A stretch of 64,000 nucleotides of DNA from Neobacillus niacini (GCF_023715785.1 NZ_JAMBOX010000012.1:111689-175688), one strand, 5' to 3'. Shown: positions 17,154-26,200, numbered from the stretch's first letter. The notes: a model not told the origin generated them from the letters alone. A program made the numbers and translations.

Positions 17154-17606
17154 TTATTCCAAATCTTTTGGAGTCCGAACAACGAGGACGTCGCATGGTG
17201 CATAGCGGGTGATATGTTCGGAAACGCTGCCTATAAAGAAGCGTTCCACCACGTTCATTCCGGTGGCGCCACAGATAATCAAATCAATCTTATGTTTCTT
17301 GGCCAAATCTCGAGGGATGCGAATTTTAGGTGAACCAAAATCAATTTCGTACTCTACATTTGGTACTCCGGCGTCCTCAGCCTGCCTTTTATAGTTTTCC
17401 AGCATATCCTTGGCAAGCTTCTCGGCCCGGTCGCCAATCACTGTGTCGTAGGCCTCAATTAATGCGAATGACCTTGTATCAATAACATGCACCAAGAGAA
17501 GCGGGCAATGATTTCTCTTTGCTACTTCTATCCCCTTCTTGAACGCCCAATCAGCTTCCTTCGACCCGTCAATAGCAACTAAAATATGTTGATATTTAAG
17601 TCCCAT
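17154..17606 (-). CDS. Universal stress protein (UspA family)
   Basis: Cytosolic nucleotide-binding protein of about 150 residues in a single Usp domain. It starts YQHILVAIDGSKEADWAFKK and has the ATP-binding pattern GATGMNVVERFFIGSVSEHI near the C-terminus (G-2x-G-9x-G-S type), so it probably binds ATP. Start choice among clustered ATGs: GGTGAGGAG at 17616-17624 is best spaced for ATG at 17606 (MGLKYQH), though 17612 or 17615 are possible. It is monocistronic with its own terminator. Physiological role in this organism is unknown. Confidence 0.88.
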   Translation of the reverse strand: MGLKYQHILVAIDGSKEADWAFKKGIEVAKRNHCPLLLVHVIDTRSFALIEAYDTVIGDRAEKLAKDMLENYKRQAEDAGVPNVEYEIDFGSPKIRIPRDLAKKHKIDLIICGATGMNVVERFFIGSVSEHITRYAPCDVLVVRTPKDLE

Positions 17607-17710
17607 GATCATCATCTCCTCACCCTTATTATACAATATTTAACAATGTATAACTGTTGCAATTTTTCGAACAATAAAGGGGTAGCAAACACCGAAGGGA
17701 GGTTTTTGAC

Positions 17711-17869
17711 ATGGGCAAAATGGACCCAAATAAGCAATATACCTTTGAATTTGACGATCAAGGAGCCAATCTGGTTAGTGAACAAATCATGGATTCATAT
17801 AATAGCGGTTATGTTGACCAGGGGACTGCAATAGCTGATAGTGATGATTTCACTGCAAACGATAGATAG
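17711..17869 (+). CDS. Small acidic protein, 52 residues (possible DUF4025/YozQ-like)
   Basis: Short gene starting at ATG 17711 behind GAAGGGAGG (17694-17702), ending TAG at 17867-17869 with a clear terminator 13 bp later. The product is hydrophilic and very acidic, with SEQIMDSYNSGYVDQGT in the middle. This resembles small sporeformer proteins annotated DUF4025/YozQ, but I am not certain. SD, terminator and codon pattern support expression. Confidence 0.65.
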   Translation: MGKMDPNKQYTFEFDDQGANLVSEQIMDSYNSGYVDQGTAIADSDDFTANDR

Positions 17870-17881
17870 GAAAAAGCAACT

Positions 17882-17913
17882 AGGACTGCCACCTGCGAAG
17901 GACAGTCCTTTTG
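17882..17913 (+). terminator. Terminator of the 52-residue protein gene
   Basis: AGGACTG / CAGTCCT followed by TTTTG. Confidence 0.8.
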
Positions 17914-18044
17914 TATGCCCCAAACCCTTCCATACTTTTACATTTATTGGCGTGGCCTTCAATATATTTTAAGGATTATTTTGGAAACAGTGAAATTTTT
18001 GATAGAATGAAATTGTTCACATAAATCATTGCGGAGGTATTGAT

Positions 18045-19160
18045 ATGCGGATAGGTGTTCCTAAAGAAATAAAGAACAATGAGAATCGGGTTGCCATGAC
18101 ACCAGCGGGAGTCGTGCACCTGGTGCATTCCGGCCATAATGTGTTTATTGAAAAAGGGGCTGGAGAAGGGTCTGGTTTTACGGATGAGGATTATCGGTCT
18201 GCTGGTGCATCAATTGTAGATTCTGCGGCGGATGCCTGGGCATTGGACATGGTCATGAAGGTAAAAGAGCCGCTTCCAACTGAATATCAATATTTTCGTG
18301 AAAATTTAATCCTGTTTACATATTTACATTTAGCCCCGGAACCGGAATTAACAAAGGCGTTAATGGACAATAAAGTCGTCGGCATCGCTTATGAAACGGT
18401 ACAGTTGCCCAATCGCAGCCTGCCGTTATTAACGCCGATGAGTGAAGTGGCTGGACGTATGGCAGCCCAGGTTGGGGCACAATTTTTGGAAAAGGTGTAT
18501 GGCGGAATGGGGATCCTGCTATCAGGTGTTCCAGGCGTCCAAAGAGGGAAAGTCACCATTATTGGCGGCGGGGTTGCCGGCACAAATGCGGCAAAAATGG
18601 CAATTGGACTAGGCGCAAAGGTAACAATTATTGATTTGAATCCGGACCGTCTCCGACAGTTGGATGATATTTTTGGGGCAGATGTTACAACGCTTATGTC
18701 CAATCCGTACAATATTGCCGAAGCGGTGAAAGAGTCGGATTTGGTGATTGGCGCTGTGCTGATTCCGGGTGCCAAAGCCCCAAAACTTGTGACCGAAGAG
18801 ATGGTCAGGTCAATGAAGCCTGGGAGTGTGGTCGTGGATATTGCGATTGACCAGGGCGGTATTTTCGAAACAACTGACCAGATTACCACGCATGATAATC
18901 CAACCTATGTAAAGCACGGGGTCGTCCACTATGCAGTTGCCAATATGCCGGGTGCGGTTCCACGAACATCGACAATTGCGTTGACAAATGTAACGGTTCC
19001 ATACGCCTTGCAAATTGCCAATAAGGGCTACCGTCAGGCATGCTTGGAAAATGAGGCATTATTAAAGGGGATTAACACACTAGCTGGCCATGTAACCTAC
19101 AAGGCAGTGGCCGAATCCCTCGGACTGCAATACAAAGACGCAAGAGAACTGTTGGGATAG
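18045..19160 (+). CDS. ald: Alanine dehydrogenase
   Basis: NAD-dependent oxidative deamination of L-alanine to pyruvate and ammonia; needed in Bacilli to use alanine and for normal sporulation. The protein has 371 residues. Catalytic and substrate residues are in place: Arg15, Lys74 (VMKVKEPL) and His95 (TYLHLAPE), with Asp near 269 in VDIAIDQGG. The Rossmann motif is [15 protein letters not shown] (about 168-182). ATG at 18045 follows GCGGAGGTATT. An element with one mismatch to the cre consensus lies at 18007-18020. The gene is monocistronic with a terminator at 19169-19201. Confidence 0.97.
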   Translation: MRIGVPKEIKNNENRVAMTPAGVVHLVHSGHNVFIEKGAGEGSGFTDEDYRSAGASIVDSAADAWALDMVMKVKEPLPTEYQYFRENLILFTYLHLAPEPELTKALMDNKVVGIAYETVQLPNRSLPLLTPMSEVAGRMAAQVGAQFLEKVYGGMGILLSGVPGVQRGKVTIIGGGVAGTNAAKMAIGLGAKVTIIDLNPDRLRQLDDIFGADVTTLMSNPYNIAEAVKESDLVIGAVLIPGAKAPKLVTEEMVRSMKPGSVVVDIAIDQGGIFETTDQITTHDNPTYVKHGVVHYAVANMPGAVPRTSTIALTNVTVPYALQIANKGYRQACLENEALLKGINTLAGHVTYKAVAESLGLQYKDARELLG

Positions 19161-19168
19161 GTTGATCG

Positions 19169-19201
19169 GAAGAGAGCTATTGTTTGGCTCTCTTTTATTT
19201 T
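19169..19201 (+). terminator. Terminator of ald
   Basis: AAGAGAGC / GCTCTCTT followed by TTATTTTT. Confidence 0.88.
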
Positions 19202-19221
19202 TCCCATATGTTTGTTTACAA

Positions 19222-19463
19222 CAAAAAAACCAGCATCTCTAGGAAGCTGGTTTGAAAGACCCAATTTTGTAAAGCCGCATTTGCCGTATTTCATATAAGA
19301 AAGTTTTAAACCACCACTCCTCAAAGTGGGTGTTCTTAGAAGCTTTCCTGCGTGTCCTCCATGTCATATAGACAGAGGCTTGTCATTTCGGCTTCAGTGT
19401 TTAAACTCCCTATTACAGCTTAAAGGTTAAAACTTTATTATCATTACGAACAACGCAGCCTGT
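19222..19463 (-). ncRNA. Structured non-coding RNA, 6S RNA-like
   Basis: Between ald and the M24 peptidase, the minus strand carries a full RNA gene: a promoter, about 240 nt without a good reading frame, and a terminator (AACCAGC / GCTGGTT then T7). The two ends pair over 15 bp with G-U wobbles (19445-19459 with 19274-19288). A second 10-bp stem joins 19427-19436 with 19300-19309, and a small hairpin lies on the 3' side (19311-19332). This rod with an interrupted middle and a side hairpin is the architecture of 6S RNA, the RNA polymerase regulator. The RNA gene is well supported; the 6S identity is tentative. Confidence 0.65.
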
Positions 19464-19469
19464 ATTTGT

Positions 19470-19498
19470 ATATTACACCATTTGCACAGTCACTGCAA
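19470..19498 (-). promoter_or_regulatory. Sigma-A promoter of the structured RNA
   Basis: On the minus strand TTGCAG (19498-19493), exactly 17 nt, TAATAT (19475-19470); start near 19463. Confidence 0.75.
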
Positions 19499-19519
19499 TG
19501 TTAAAAAAAGCCAACCTGA

Positions 19520-20617
19520 CTATTTAATGATTTGCAGTTCTTTCGGGTATTTGGTTAAGGCAATCGCTCCATTTGACCCTATATATACATCATCCTCAAT
19601 TCGTACGCCAGCTACCCCAGGAACATAAATGCCTGGTTCAATTGTGTAAACCATGCCTTCCTGAATGACTAACGGATTTGTTTCGGTCATTGATGGATAT
19701 TCGTGAATGCTGATTCCAAGACCATGGCCGAGTCGGTGAGGAAAATATTGGCCGTACCCAGCATCGGTAATAGTTTTTCTGGCAGTTTGATCCACTTCAG
19801 CAGCAGTAGCCCCCGGCTTGCTTGCCTCGAGTGCAGCTAGCTGTGCTTTTAACACGGTATCATAAATTTCTTTCTGCTTGTCATTTATATCCCCATACGC
19901 AACCGTTCTGGTAATATCGGAACAATAGCGGTCGACGACTACGCCTAAATCGAATAGCACGAGGTCGCCTTTTTTAATTTTGGTCAAGCCTGGATTTCCG
20001 TGCGGGGAAGCTGCGTTTGCACCGGTCAGCACCATGGTCGAAAACGACATTTCTGTTACGCCTTTTTGTTTTAAGGCGTACTCAATCGCATTTAAAACAT
20101 CGAGTTCAGTTTTGCCCTCTTTGATTTCACTGGCACCGTACTCAACGGCAAAATCCGCAAGAGCGCAGGCTTCTTCTAGGATTTTTAATTCCTTTGCATC
20201 CTTAATCATACGGAGCGTTCTTAATTTTTCCTCAGCAGAGACAAATGCTGCGTTCGGGAACAATTCTGATAGCTGTTCATAGCGTTCCACATTCATGTGT
20301 TCTTTTTCAATCGCAGCTTTCCCAACGTTAATGCCGCGTTTTCTGATGGCAGCCACAATCATTTCCCATGGATTTTGAATATCGTTAAATCCGATAATTT
20401 CCTGCTGCCAGCCAGCGTTCCTTGCATTATAAAGCTCCATTTCCGGACAAACCAAAAATGGCTCTTCCTCTTGGAAAACGGCGAGGGCCAGTAAGCGCTC
20501 ATGCGGGTCGGTATAGTATCCGCTTAAATAAAAAACATTTTCCGATGAAGTGACAAAACTTACCTCAATATCGTTTTCCTTCATCCAGCTTTGCAGCTTT
20601 TCAATCCGTTGATTCAT
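19520..20617 (-). CDS. M24-family Xaa-Pro peptidase
   Basis: Cytoplasmic metallopeptidase of 365 residues that removes residues next to proline (aminopeptidase P or prolidase type). A creatinase-like N-domain (about 1-125) precedes the pita-bread domain. Metal ligands are visible in DLGVVVDRYCSDITRT (two Asp), HRLGHGLGISIHE (His), TIEPGIY (Glu) and RIEDD (Glu), so it looks active. The start is ATG at 20617 because ACAGGGAGGTCCC lies just upstream; a 16-residue longer reading is unlikely. Exact substrate (dipeptide or longer) cannot be told from sequence. Confidence 0.88.
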   Translation of the reverse strand: MNQRIEKLQSWMKENDIEVSFVTSSENVFYLSGYYTDPHERLLALAVFQEEEPFLVCPEMELYNARNAGWQQEIIGFNDIQNPWEMIVAAIRKRGINVGKAAIEKEHMNVERYEQLSELFPNAAFVSAEEKLRTLRMIKDAKELKILEEACALADFAVEYGASEIKEGKTELDVLNAIEYALKQKGVTEMSFSTMVLTGANAASPHGNPGLTKIKKGDLVLFDLGVVVDRYCSDITRTVAYGDINDKQKEIYDTVLKAQLAALEASKPGATAAEVDQTARKTITDAGYGQYFPHRLGHGLGISIHEYPSMTETNPLVIQEGMVYTIEPGIYVPGVAGVRIEDDVYIGSNGAIALTKYPKELQIIK

Positions 20618-20796
20618 TTTTAGGGACCTCCCTGTTAAAATCTCATTCCTATTTGAGAGTAACAATCTAATGATTAATTGTAAACTATCATACTTTAGGA
20701 TATGCTAAAACAGGGTGATTATGGGAAAAATGTGGAAGGAATTCTTGAACTTTTATGGAAGTAGTATTTATCACGAATTTGAAAGGGGAAAATCAG

Positions 20797-21477
20797 ATGA
20801 AAGTTTCCTATCATGGACATTCTGTCGTTCAAATTAACACCAATGGAAAAACTATTTTAATTGACCCATTTATTACCGGCAATAGCTTGACAGATTTAAA
20901 GGCTGATGAAGTGCATGCCGATGCTATTATTCTAACCCATGGACATAACGACCATGTCGGAGATACCGTGTCCATTGCCAAAAGATGCGGGTCGTTGGTC
21001 GTTGCCAATGCCGACCTTACGACCTATCTTGGCTGGCAGGGAGTTGAAACCCATGGAATGAATATCGGCGGAGCCTGGGAATTTGATTTTGGCAAAGTGA
21101 AACTGACACAGGCCTTCCATGGCTCAGGCTATGCTACGGTAAACAACGAAATCATTTATTGCGGTATGCCGACTGGCGTTTTGTTTAGCAGCGAAGGGAA
21201 GACCATTTACCACGCTGGGGATACGGGGTTATTTTCCGACATGAAATTAATTGGTGAACGCCATTCAATCGACCTGGCCTTCCTGCCAATTGGAGATAAC
21301 TTTACCATGGGGCAGGAGGATGCTGCCTATGCGGCTAAATTGTTGAATGCCAAGATGGTAGTACCTATCCATTATAATACCTTCCCGCCAATTAAACAGG
21401 ATCCGAATCGTTTTATTGAATTACTGGAAGCTAAAAATGGAAAAGTGCTTCAGCCGGGTGAAGCAATCGAAATTTAA
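20797..21477 (+). CDS. ytkL: UPF0173 metal-dependent hydrolase YtkL
   Basis: Metallo-beta-lactamase-fold protein of 226 residues. It opens [11 protein letters not shown] and has the zinc motif [10 protein letters not shown] (about 47-56), a further HAGDTG (about 143-148) and a late VPIHYNTFP, so two metal ions are expected. The substrate is unknown. Start is ATG at 20797 behind GAAAGGGGAA. It is unlinked to the divergent peptidase by sequence evidence other than proximity. Confidence 0.88.
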   Translation: MKVSYHGHSVVQINTNGKTILIDPFITGNSLTDLKADEVHADAIILTHGHNDHVGDTVSIAKRCGSLVVANADLTTYLGWQGVETHGMNIGGAWEFDFGKVKLTQAFHGSGYATVNNEIIYCGMPTGVLFSSEGKTIYHAGDTGLFSDMKLIGERHSIDLAFLPIGDNFTMGQEDAAYAAKLLNAKMVVPIHYNTFPPIKQDPNRFIELLEAKNGKVLQPGEAIEI

Positions 21478-21547
21478 CTACTTTTTTTCCTCCGATATGC
21501 ATAAAGATGGAACAAGCAGTCTTTTATTTTGAAGGAGGAAAGTCGAA

Positions 21548-21778
21548 TTGAAAAAGAACCGCTATTTGTTATGTCTGCTGCTTAGTGCCTTCATGTTATA
21601 TTTTGCAGTGCCAAGGCTGTCGGTATCCACACATGGCTTGGAAGGTATTTTCGCGATTTCTTGGCTGGTGTTTGCGTTATTCGTCATTGCCGGAAATCTG
21701 ACAGGCCTGCTCTATACGCCGAAAAAGCAGTTGCAAAAACTCTCGTCTGAGCGTACCAAAAAACGCTCGTTTCATTGA
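21548..21778 (+). CDS. Small membrane protein, 76 residues
   Basis: Unrecognised. TTG start at 21548 behind the strong site GAAGGAGGAAAG. It has two hydrophobic segments (about 5-22 and 33-54) and a basic C-terminal tail (KKRSFH) that should be cytoplasmic, so a hairpin in the membrane with a short outside loop. It lies between ytkL and ytoI on the same strand. Function unknown. Confidence 0.65.
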   Translation: MKKNRYLLCLLLSAFMLYFAVPRLSVSTHGLEGIFAISWLVFALFVIAGNLTGLLYTPKKQLQKLSSERTKKRSFH

Positions 21779-21892
21779 ATTTTATCTGACTGGCCCCAAA
21801 TCTCATTTGAATCAAGGCTTTTTAAACTTTATAATGAAATTTAGATATCTGTTGACCGGATAAAAAGAATTTTACTATAAAGGGTGAAGGTC

Positions 21893-23218
21893 TTGGCCAC
21901 TAAGACAAAGCACGAACAAATCTTGGAATACATCGATGAACTTCCAATCGGTGAGAAAATCTCGGTCAGGCAAATTGCCAAGGCCATGAATGTGAGTGAA
22001 GGCACAGCCTACCGCGCCATTAAGGAAGCGGAGAATAAAGGTTACGTCAGCACGATAGAACGGGTCGGAACGATACGGATTGAACGAAAGAAAAAAGAAA
22101 ATATTGAGAAGCTGACATTTGCCGAAGTTGTAAATATCGTTGACGGCCAGGTTTTAGGGGGGCGAACCGGGCTGCATAAAACCTTGAATAAATTTGTCAT
22201 CGGTGCCATGAAACTCGAGGCCATGATGCGCTATACCGAGGCCGGCAACCTCCTGATTGTCGGAAACCGGACACAGGCACACGAGCTTGCGCTGAAAGCG
22301 GGGGCGGCCGTCCTTATTACCGGCGGGTTTGATACGGAAGAGCAAGTAAAGAAACTGGCGGACCAGCTGGAACTGCCAATTATCTCTTCAAGCTATGATA
22401 CCTTTACAGTCGCCACGATGATCAATCGCGCCATTTACGACCAATTGATTAAAAAAGAAATCATTTTGGTTGAGGATATCTTAACCCCTTTATCGGAAAC
22501 CTTTTATCTGAAAACATCCGATAAGGTGGAAAAATGGCACGAATTAAATCAGCAAACGACTCACAGCCGCTACCCGGTAGTTGACCACAATATGAAGATT
22601 CAAGGGATGGTAACTAGTAAGGATGTATTGGGTCAGAATGCTGATATTTCGATTGAAAAAATTATGACCAAACAACCGATGACTGTGACCGGAAAAACAA
22701 GTGTCGCTTCAACAGCCCATATGATGGTTTGGGAAGGGATTGAGGTTCTTCCGGTTGCCGATGATTCGAATCGACTGGAAGGGCTGATTAGCAGGCAAGA
22801 TGTCTTAAAGGCTCTGCAAATGAATCAACGCCAGCCGCAAGTTGGTGAAACGCTAGATGATATCGTGACGAACCAAATGGTTTTGATGCAGGGAAGAGGC
22901 AAGGGGGAAGATGCCTTCACTTGTGAGGTTTCCCCACAGATGACAAATCATCTTGGCACTATTTCTTACGGCGTTTTCACCACTATTGTTTCCGAAGCGG
23001 CCAATCGTGTGCTTAAAGGCTATAAAAAAGGTGATCTAGTCGTTGAAAATATGACGATTTACTTTATAAAACCTGTTCAAATGGAAAGTACCCTGGAGAT
23101 CTATCCGAAAATCCTCGAGGTCGGCCGAAAGTTTGGAAAGGTCGATGTCGAAGTATACAATGAAGGGATACTAGTTGGAAAAGCAATGATGATGTGCCAG
23201 TTGTTAGATAGGACCTAA
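21893..23218 (+). CDS. ytoI: YtoI: HTH, DRTGG, CBS-pair and hotdog-fold protein
   Basis: Multi-domain protein of 441 residues. An N-terminal winged-helix segment (about 1-65, with SVRQIAKAMNVSEGTAYRA) comes first, then a DRTGG domain (about 70-185), two CBS repeats (about 190-310) and a C-terminal hotdog-fold domain (about 325-440). The layout suggests a regulator that senses an adenine nucleotide through the CBS pair and perhaps an acyl ligand. Its targets are not known. Start: AAGGGTGA sits correctly for TTG at 21893, giving the family start ATKTKHEQIL; a GTG at 21884 would lie within that site. It ends at a terminator shared with convergent ytpI. Confidence 0.85.
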   Translation: MATKTKHEQILEYIDELPIGEKISVRQIAKAMNVSEGTAYRAIKEAENKGYVSTIERVGTIRIERKKKENIEKLTFAEVVNIVDGQVLGGRTGLHKTLNKFVIGAMKLEAMMRYTEAGNLLIVGNRTQAHELALKAGAAVLITGGFDTEEQVKKLADQLELPIISSSYDTFTVATMINRAIYDQLIKKEIILVEDILTPLSETFYLKTSDKVEKWHELNQQTTHSRYPVVDHNMKIQGMVTSKDVLGQNADISIEKIMTKQPMTVTGKTSVASTAHMMVWEGIEVLPVADDSNRLEGLISRQDVLKALQMNQRQPQVGETLDDIVTNQMVLMQGRGKGEDAFTCEVSPQMTNHLGTISYGVFTTIVSEAANRVLKGYKKGDLVVENMTIYFIKPVQMESTLEIYPKILEVGRKFGKVDVEVYNEGILVGKAMMMCQLLDRT

Positions 23219-23250
23219 AAAAAGCCGCTTCTAGACAAAGAAGCGGCTCC
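23218..23250. terminator. Bidirectional terminator between ytoI and ytpI
   Basis: GCCGCTTC / GAAGCGGC flanked by A- and T-rich runs; touches the ytoI stop. Confidence 0.85.
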
Positions 23251-23252
23251 AA

Positions 23253-23561
23253 TTATTTTTGATTTTCCAGCAATTCCGCTTCCTCAATGGCAAACGGAAG
23301 ATAATGTTTATATTTCTTAAATCCGGTCCAGCTGAACATGATTCCATACACAATGAATATGGCCCCAACAATGTAGGTGACCGTTGACGGGTTCACGAAA
23401 AATGAATTAATTCCAAACAGCAGTACAAACAGCCCAAGAGCAATATTCGATTTGGCGGACAGCCATTTTTTTTCGACCGGGCGATTGCTTCTGAAATATT
23501 TTGTTTTATAAAATAAATAAAAGGCAAATAAAATAACGATTAAAACAACAAGCACGAACAT
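23253..23561 (-). CDS. ytpI: YtpI-like membrane protein
   Basis: Membrane protein of 102 residues with about three hydrophobic segments (about 2-15, 42-60 and 65-85) and an acidic end. Length, topology and its place between ytoI and nrnA match YtpI of B. subtilis, function unknown. The start is ATG at 23561 behind CTGGAGGAACC on the minus strand. Confidence 0.8.
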   Translation of the reverse strand: MFVLVVLIVILFAFYLFYKTKYFRSNRPVEKKWLSAKSNIALGLFVLLFGINSFFVNPSTVTYIVGAIFIVYGIMFSWTGFKKYKHYLPFAIEEAELLENQK

Positions 23562-23656
23562 ATTGGTTCCTCCAGTTTAAAAAATCATTTACTATTTTAC
23601 CTATAATGAACCAAAAATGCCACCATTACCATCGATTTACGAATAAAGGAGACTTT

Positions 23657-24592
23657 ATGAAACAGAAAATTTTGGATACGATTAAACAATTTGACACAAT
23701 CATTCTGCATCGTCACGTGCGCCCGGATCCGGACGCTTACGGTTCTCAAGGGGGCCTCGCAGCAATCCTTAAGGAATCCTTTCCTAAGAAAAACATCTAC
23801 GCAGTCGGTCAAGAGGAGCCCACCCTTCATTACATGCGCAGACTCGATTCCATCGATGATGAAGCCTATCAAGGCGCCCTTGTGATTGTTTGTGATACGG
23901 CAAACGAGGAGAGGATTTGCGACAAGCGGTATTCTTTAGGAGATATGCTGATAAAAATTGACCACCATCCCAATGAAGACCCTTATGGGGATTTATTATG
24001 GGTGGACACAACGGCAAGCTCTTGCAGCGAAATGATTTATGATTTTTATTTATTTGGGAAAGACCAAGGTCTGAAAATGAATGATGAGGCGGGAAGACTG
24101 CTATTTGCTGGGATTGTCGGTGATACCGGAAGATTCCTTTATCCAAGTACCACGGAAAAAACGTTTGCCTATGCCGGTGAATTAATTCATTACGATTTCT
24201 CCAGACCTGAACTGTTTGACCGCATGTATGAACTGGACGCCAATATTATCAAGTTGAACGGTTATATCCTGCAAAACTTTGAGCTTCAGGAAAATGGTGT
24301 CGGGTCCGTGGTTTTAACTAAGGATCTGCTGGCGGAATTTGATGCCAGACCGGCAGAAGCGTCATTGCTGGTTTCCAATTTAGGCGATGTAAAAGGAATT
24401 AAGGCATGGGTCTTCTTCATAGAAGAGGATGATCAAATAAGGGTCCGGCTGCGCTCGAAGGGTCCGGTTATCAATGGTGTTGCCCGCAAGTTTAATGGTG
24501 GTGGTCACCCACTCGCCTCTGGCGCCTCAATCCATTCATGGGATGAAATGGATGCAGTCTTGAAGGAACTGCATGCTGTATGTAAATCATAA
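23657..24592 (+). CDS. nrnA: NanoRNase / pAp phosphatase NrnA
   Basis: DHH/DHHA1 phosphoesterase of 311 residues that degrades 2-5 nt RNAs and dephosphorylates 3'-phosphoadenosine 5'-phosphate. Motifs: HRHVRPDPDAYGSQ (about 18-31, metal ligands), CDTAN (about 80), the DHH signature IDHHPNED (about 102-109) and the DHHA1 GGGHPLASG near 285. ATG at 23657 follows AAAGGAGACTT; a 17-residue longer reading lacks an SD. It ends at a palindromic terminator. Confidence 0.93.
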   Translation: MKQKILDTIKQFDTIILHRHVRPDPDAYGSQGGLAAILKESFPKKNIYAVGQEEPTLHYMRRLDSIDDEAYQGALVIVCDTANEERICDKRYSLGDMLIKIDHHPNEDPYGDLLWVDTTASSCSEMIYDFYLFGKDQGLKMNDEAGRLLFAGIVGDTGRFLYPSTTEKTFAYAGELIHYDFSRPELFDRMYELDANIIKLNGYILQNFELQENGVGSVVLTKDLLAEFDARPAEASLLVSNLGDVKGIKAWVFFIEEDDQIRVRLRSKGPVINGVARKFNGGGHPLASGASIHSWDEMDAVLKELHAVCKS

Positions 24593-24597
24593 TTATA

Positions 24598-24640
24598 GAG
24601 GCTGCCTGTGGCAGCCTCAGATTGTCGAGAAAGGGTATAT
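24598..24640 (+). terminator. Terminator of nrnA, left arm of a larger inverted repeat
   Basis: Palindrome GAGGCTGCCTGTGGCAGCCTC (centre about 24609) is followed by a second hairpin beginning TGTCGAGAAA. The same pair recurs in inverse orientation at 25650-25698. Confidence 0.7.
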
Positions 24641-24710
24641 TTCTCGGCAATTTTTTATTTTAATGGAAATTGAATGGCCGATTTTATTAAAATTGCCCCT
24701 GCTAGGGGGC

Positions 24711-24847
24711 CTGTTGATTTCCGTTCCAGGTGCTTCGCTTTCCGCGGGCGGTTCGGGAAGCCTCCTCAGCGCGTTCCGCGCCTGCGGGGTCTCCCCTGTC
24801 CCGTACTCCCGCAGGAGTCTTCGCACCTTCCGCTCCAATCAACAGGA
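24711..24847. repeat. Bacillaceae GC-rich repeat, copy 1 (inverted to copy 2)
   Basis: Bounded by CTGTTGATT and AATCAACAG. Contains CTTCGCTTTCCGCGGGCG, CCTGCGGGGTCTCCC and TACTCCCGCAGGAGTCTTCG. Nearly identical, in opposite orientation, to 25439-25571. I recognise the sequence as a widespread intergenic repeat of Bacillaceae. Confidence 0.85.
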
Positions 24848-24852
24848 GATAA

Positions 24853-25379
24853 TCAACCTGAAGTATTGCAACACACCTTTTCCAACCTGAATAAATGTGT
24901 CGCAATCTTTTTCATGTTCTGGCAAGCTGCGGTTAGAAGCGCTTGCTCACTTGCTTTTTTTATTCCCCGCAACCGGCAGTAGCGAAGCCCATGCAGCTCT
25001 TTTGAGTCTGCGAAGCTTCGCTCAATTTTTTCCTTTCTAAATTTATAAAGTTCTTTTCCTGAATTAGATAAGCGATTTACTCTTATCTTTTCCTTGTACT
25101 CCTCCCAAACATGTCGTGTTACTACTTTGACCTTATTTTTTGAACGTGTGCATTCGGATAAAAATGGGCAGCTTTCACATTTTTTCGAATCAGATTTGTA
25201 TTTATAAGGGGATCAGATGGACGGCCGTTATCATCACTATAAAATGGACGTACTTTTTCAAGAAGAAATGAAAAGTCTACATATTTATCAATTAAACGAA
25301 GAAGGTGATCATCCGGAACTAATTCATCAATAGACACAAATTCAAATTCACTTTGACTAGACTCTTTAGACTTAAACAT
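24853..25379 (-). pseudogene. Deleted IS1182-family transposase
   Basis: The N-terminal frame starts near 25379 or 25391 and runs MFKSKES..VSIDELVPDDHLLRLIDKYVDFSF..GRPSDPLI. At about 25200 it breaks, and the C-terminal part continues in another frame with CESCPFLSECTRSKNKV, FRKEKIERSFADSKELHGLRYCRLRG and a TGA at 24853-24855. This is the start and end of an IS1182-type DDE transposase, with the roughly 280-residue middle holding the catalytic domain deleted. It cannot be active. It lies between inverted copies of a Bacillaceae repeat. Confidence 0.85.
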
Positions 25380-25438
25380 TGAATTCATCACTTATTTTTA
25401 ATAATTATTGGTTGAACTTCTTAACTTATTAATAACAC

Positions 25439-25571
25439 CTGTTGATTTGCGCGGAAGGCACGAAGACTCCTGCGGGAGTACGGGGCAGTGGGAGACCCCG
25501 CAGGCGCTTGCGCCGAGGAGGCTCCCAGGCACGCCCGCGGAAAGCGAAGTGCCTGGAGCGCAAATCAACAG
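25439..25571. repeat. Bacillaceae GC-rich repeat, copy 2
   Basis: Bounded by CTGTTGATT (25439-25447) and AATCAACAG (25563-25571), inverse orientation to 24711-24847. Itself foldable (GACTCCTGCGGGAGT; CAGGCGCTTGCGCC). Confidence 0.85.
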
Positions 25572-25645
25572 ACATATCGAATAGTTTTGGATTAATATCA
25601 TTATAATAAATTAACGCGGTGAATTGTTAAAGTAGTTATATAAAA

Positions 25646-25698
25646 TAAAGGCTGTCGAAAGTTTCTCGACAGCCTGAGGCTGCCTGTGGCAGCCTCTT
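25646..25698 (-). terminator. Terminator of ytrI, right arm of the inverted repeat
   Basis: AGGCTGTCGA / TCGACAGCCT hairpin and palindrome GAGGCTGCCTGTGGCAGCCTC. Read on the minus strand it repeats the nrnA terminator at 24598-24632 almost exactly. It reaches the ytrI stop codon. Confidence 0.75.
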
Positions 25699-26200
25699 AT
25701 TCATCAAACTGTAATTCGAGCTGGATTGTTAGTGTGGTATAGATGACCATTTCTTTTACCTTGAACTTATAGCGCTTGTCGTTTAAGGTGATCGGCTTGT
25801 TTTCGATGATTTTTTTTAGCATGTCCTTACTTTTGGCGACGGTTTCCAAATCCTTTGCCAGCACTGTTTTGATATCATCCCTGACCGCCTCCTCCGCTTG
25901 AAACACACTGAAGTCGTCAAGCCGATACTTTTCGGAGTTGGTTATTTTGATGTTAATTTTTTGAACCGTAATCTTTTCAAGGTTTTCTTGATTTAGGTTT
26001 GCATAATCCTCCTGCCAAATTTTGATTTCGTCCTTCAATTCGCTGATTTCTTCCCGCTGAGTTTGAATGAGTTTGGAATTTTCCTCCTGCCAGACACCAA
26101 AGATATACAAGAAAATGCACCAGCTGATCGCTCCGCCAATGGCCATCCCCGAAAAAAAACGCTGCCAGGAGGGTTTGCGGTAATAAGGCGGGATTCTCAT
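25697..26200 (-). CDS. ytrI: Sporulation membrane protein YtrI
   Basis: Protein of 167 residues required for efficient sporulation in B. subtilis, made in the mother cell. It begins MRIPPYYRKPSWQRF, then one membrane segment (about 20-39), a coiled coil (about 42-75) and a globular C-terminus. ATG at 26200 overlaps the stop of ytrH by 4 bp (ATGA), so it is translated by coupling. Molecular activity is unknown. Confidence 0.9.
   Translation of the reverse strand: MRIPPYYRKPSWQRFFSGMAIGGAISWCIFLYIFGVWQEENSKLIQTQREEISELKDEIKIWQEDYANLNQENLEKITVQKINIKITNSEKYRLDDFSVFQAEEAVRDDIKTVLAKDLETVAKSKDMLKKIIENKPITLNDKRYKFKVKEMVIYTTLTIQLELQFDE

Noticed and set aside
18007..18020. cre-like TGAAATTGTTCACA before ald
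   Set aside because: One mismatch in the central CG that CcpA needs; not listed as a site.
21884..21892. GTG start for YtoI
   Set aside because: The GTG is part of the SD AAGGGTGA; TTG at 21893 gives the conserved N-terminus.
24573..24982. Overlapping open frames in the nrnA-ytrI gap rich in Pro, Arg and Ser
   Set aside because: They translate the GC-rich Bacillaceae repeat; composition is an artefact of the repeat.
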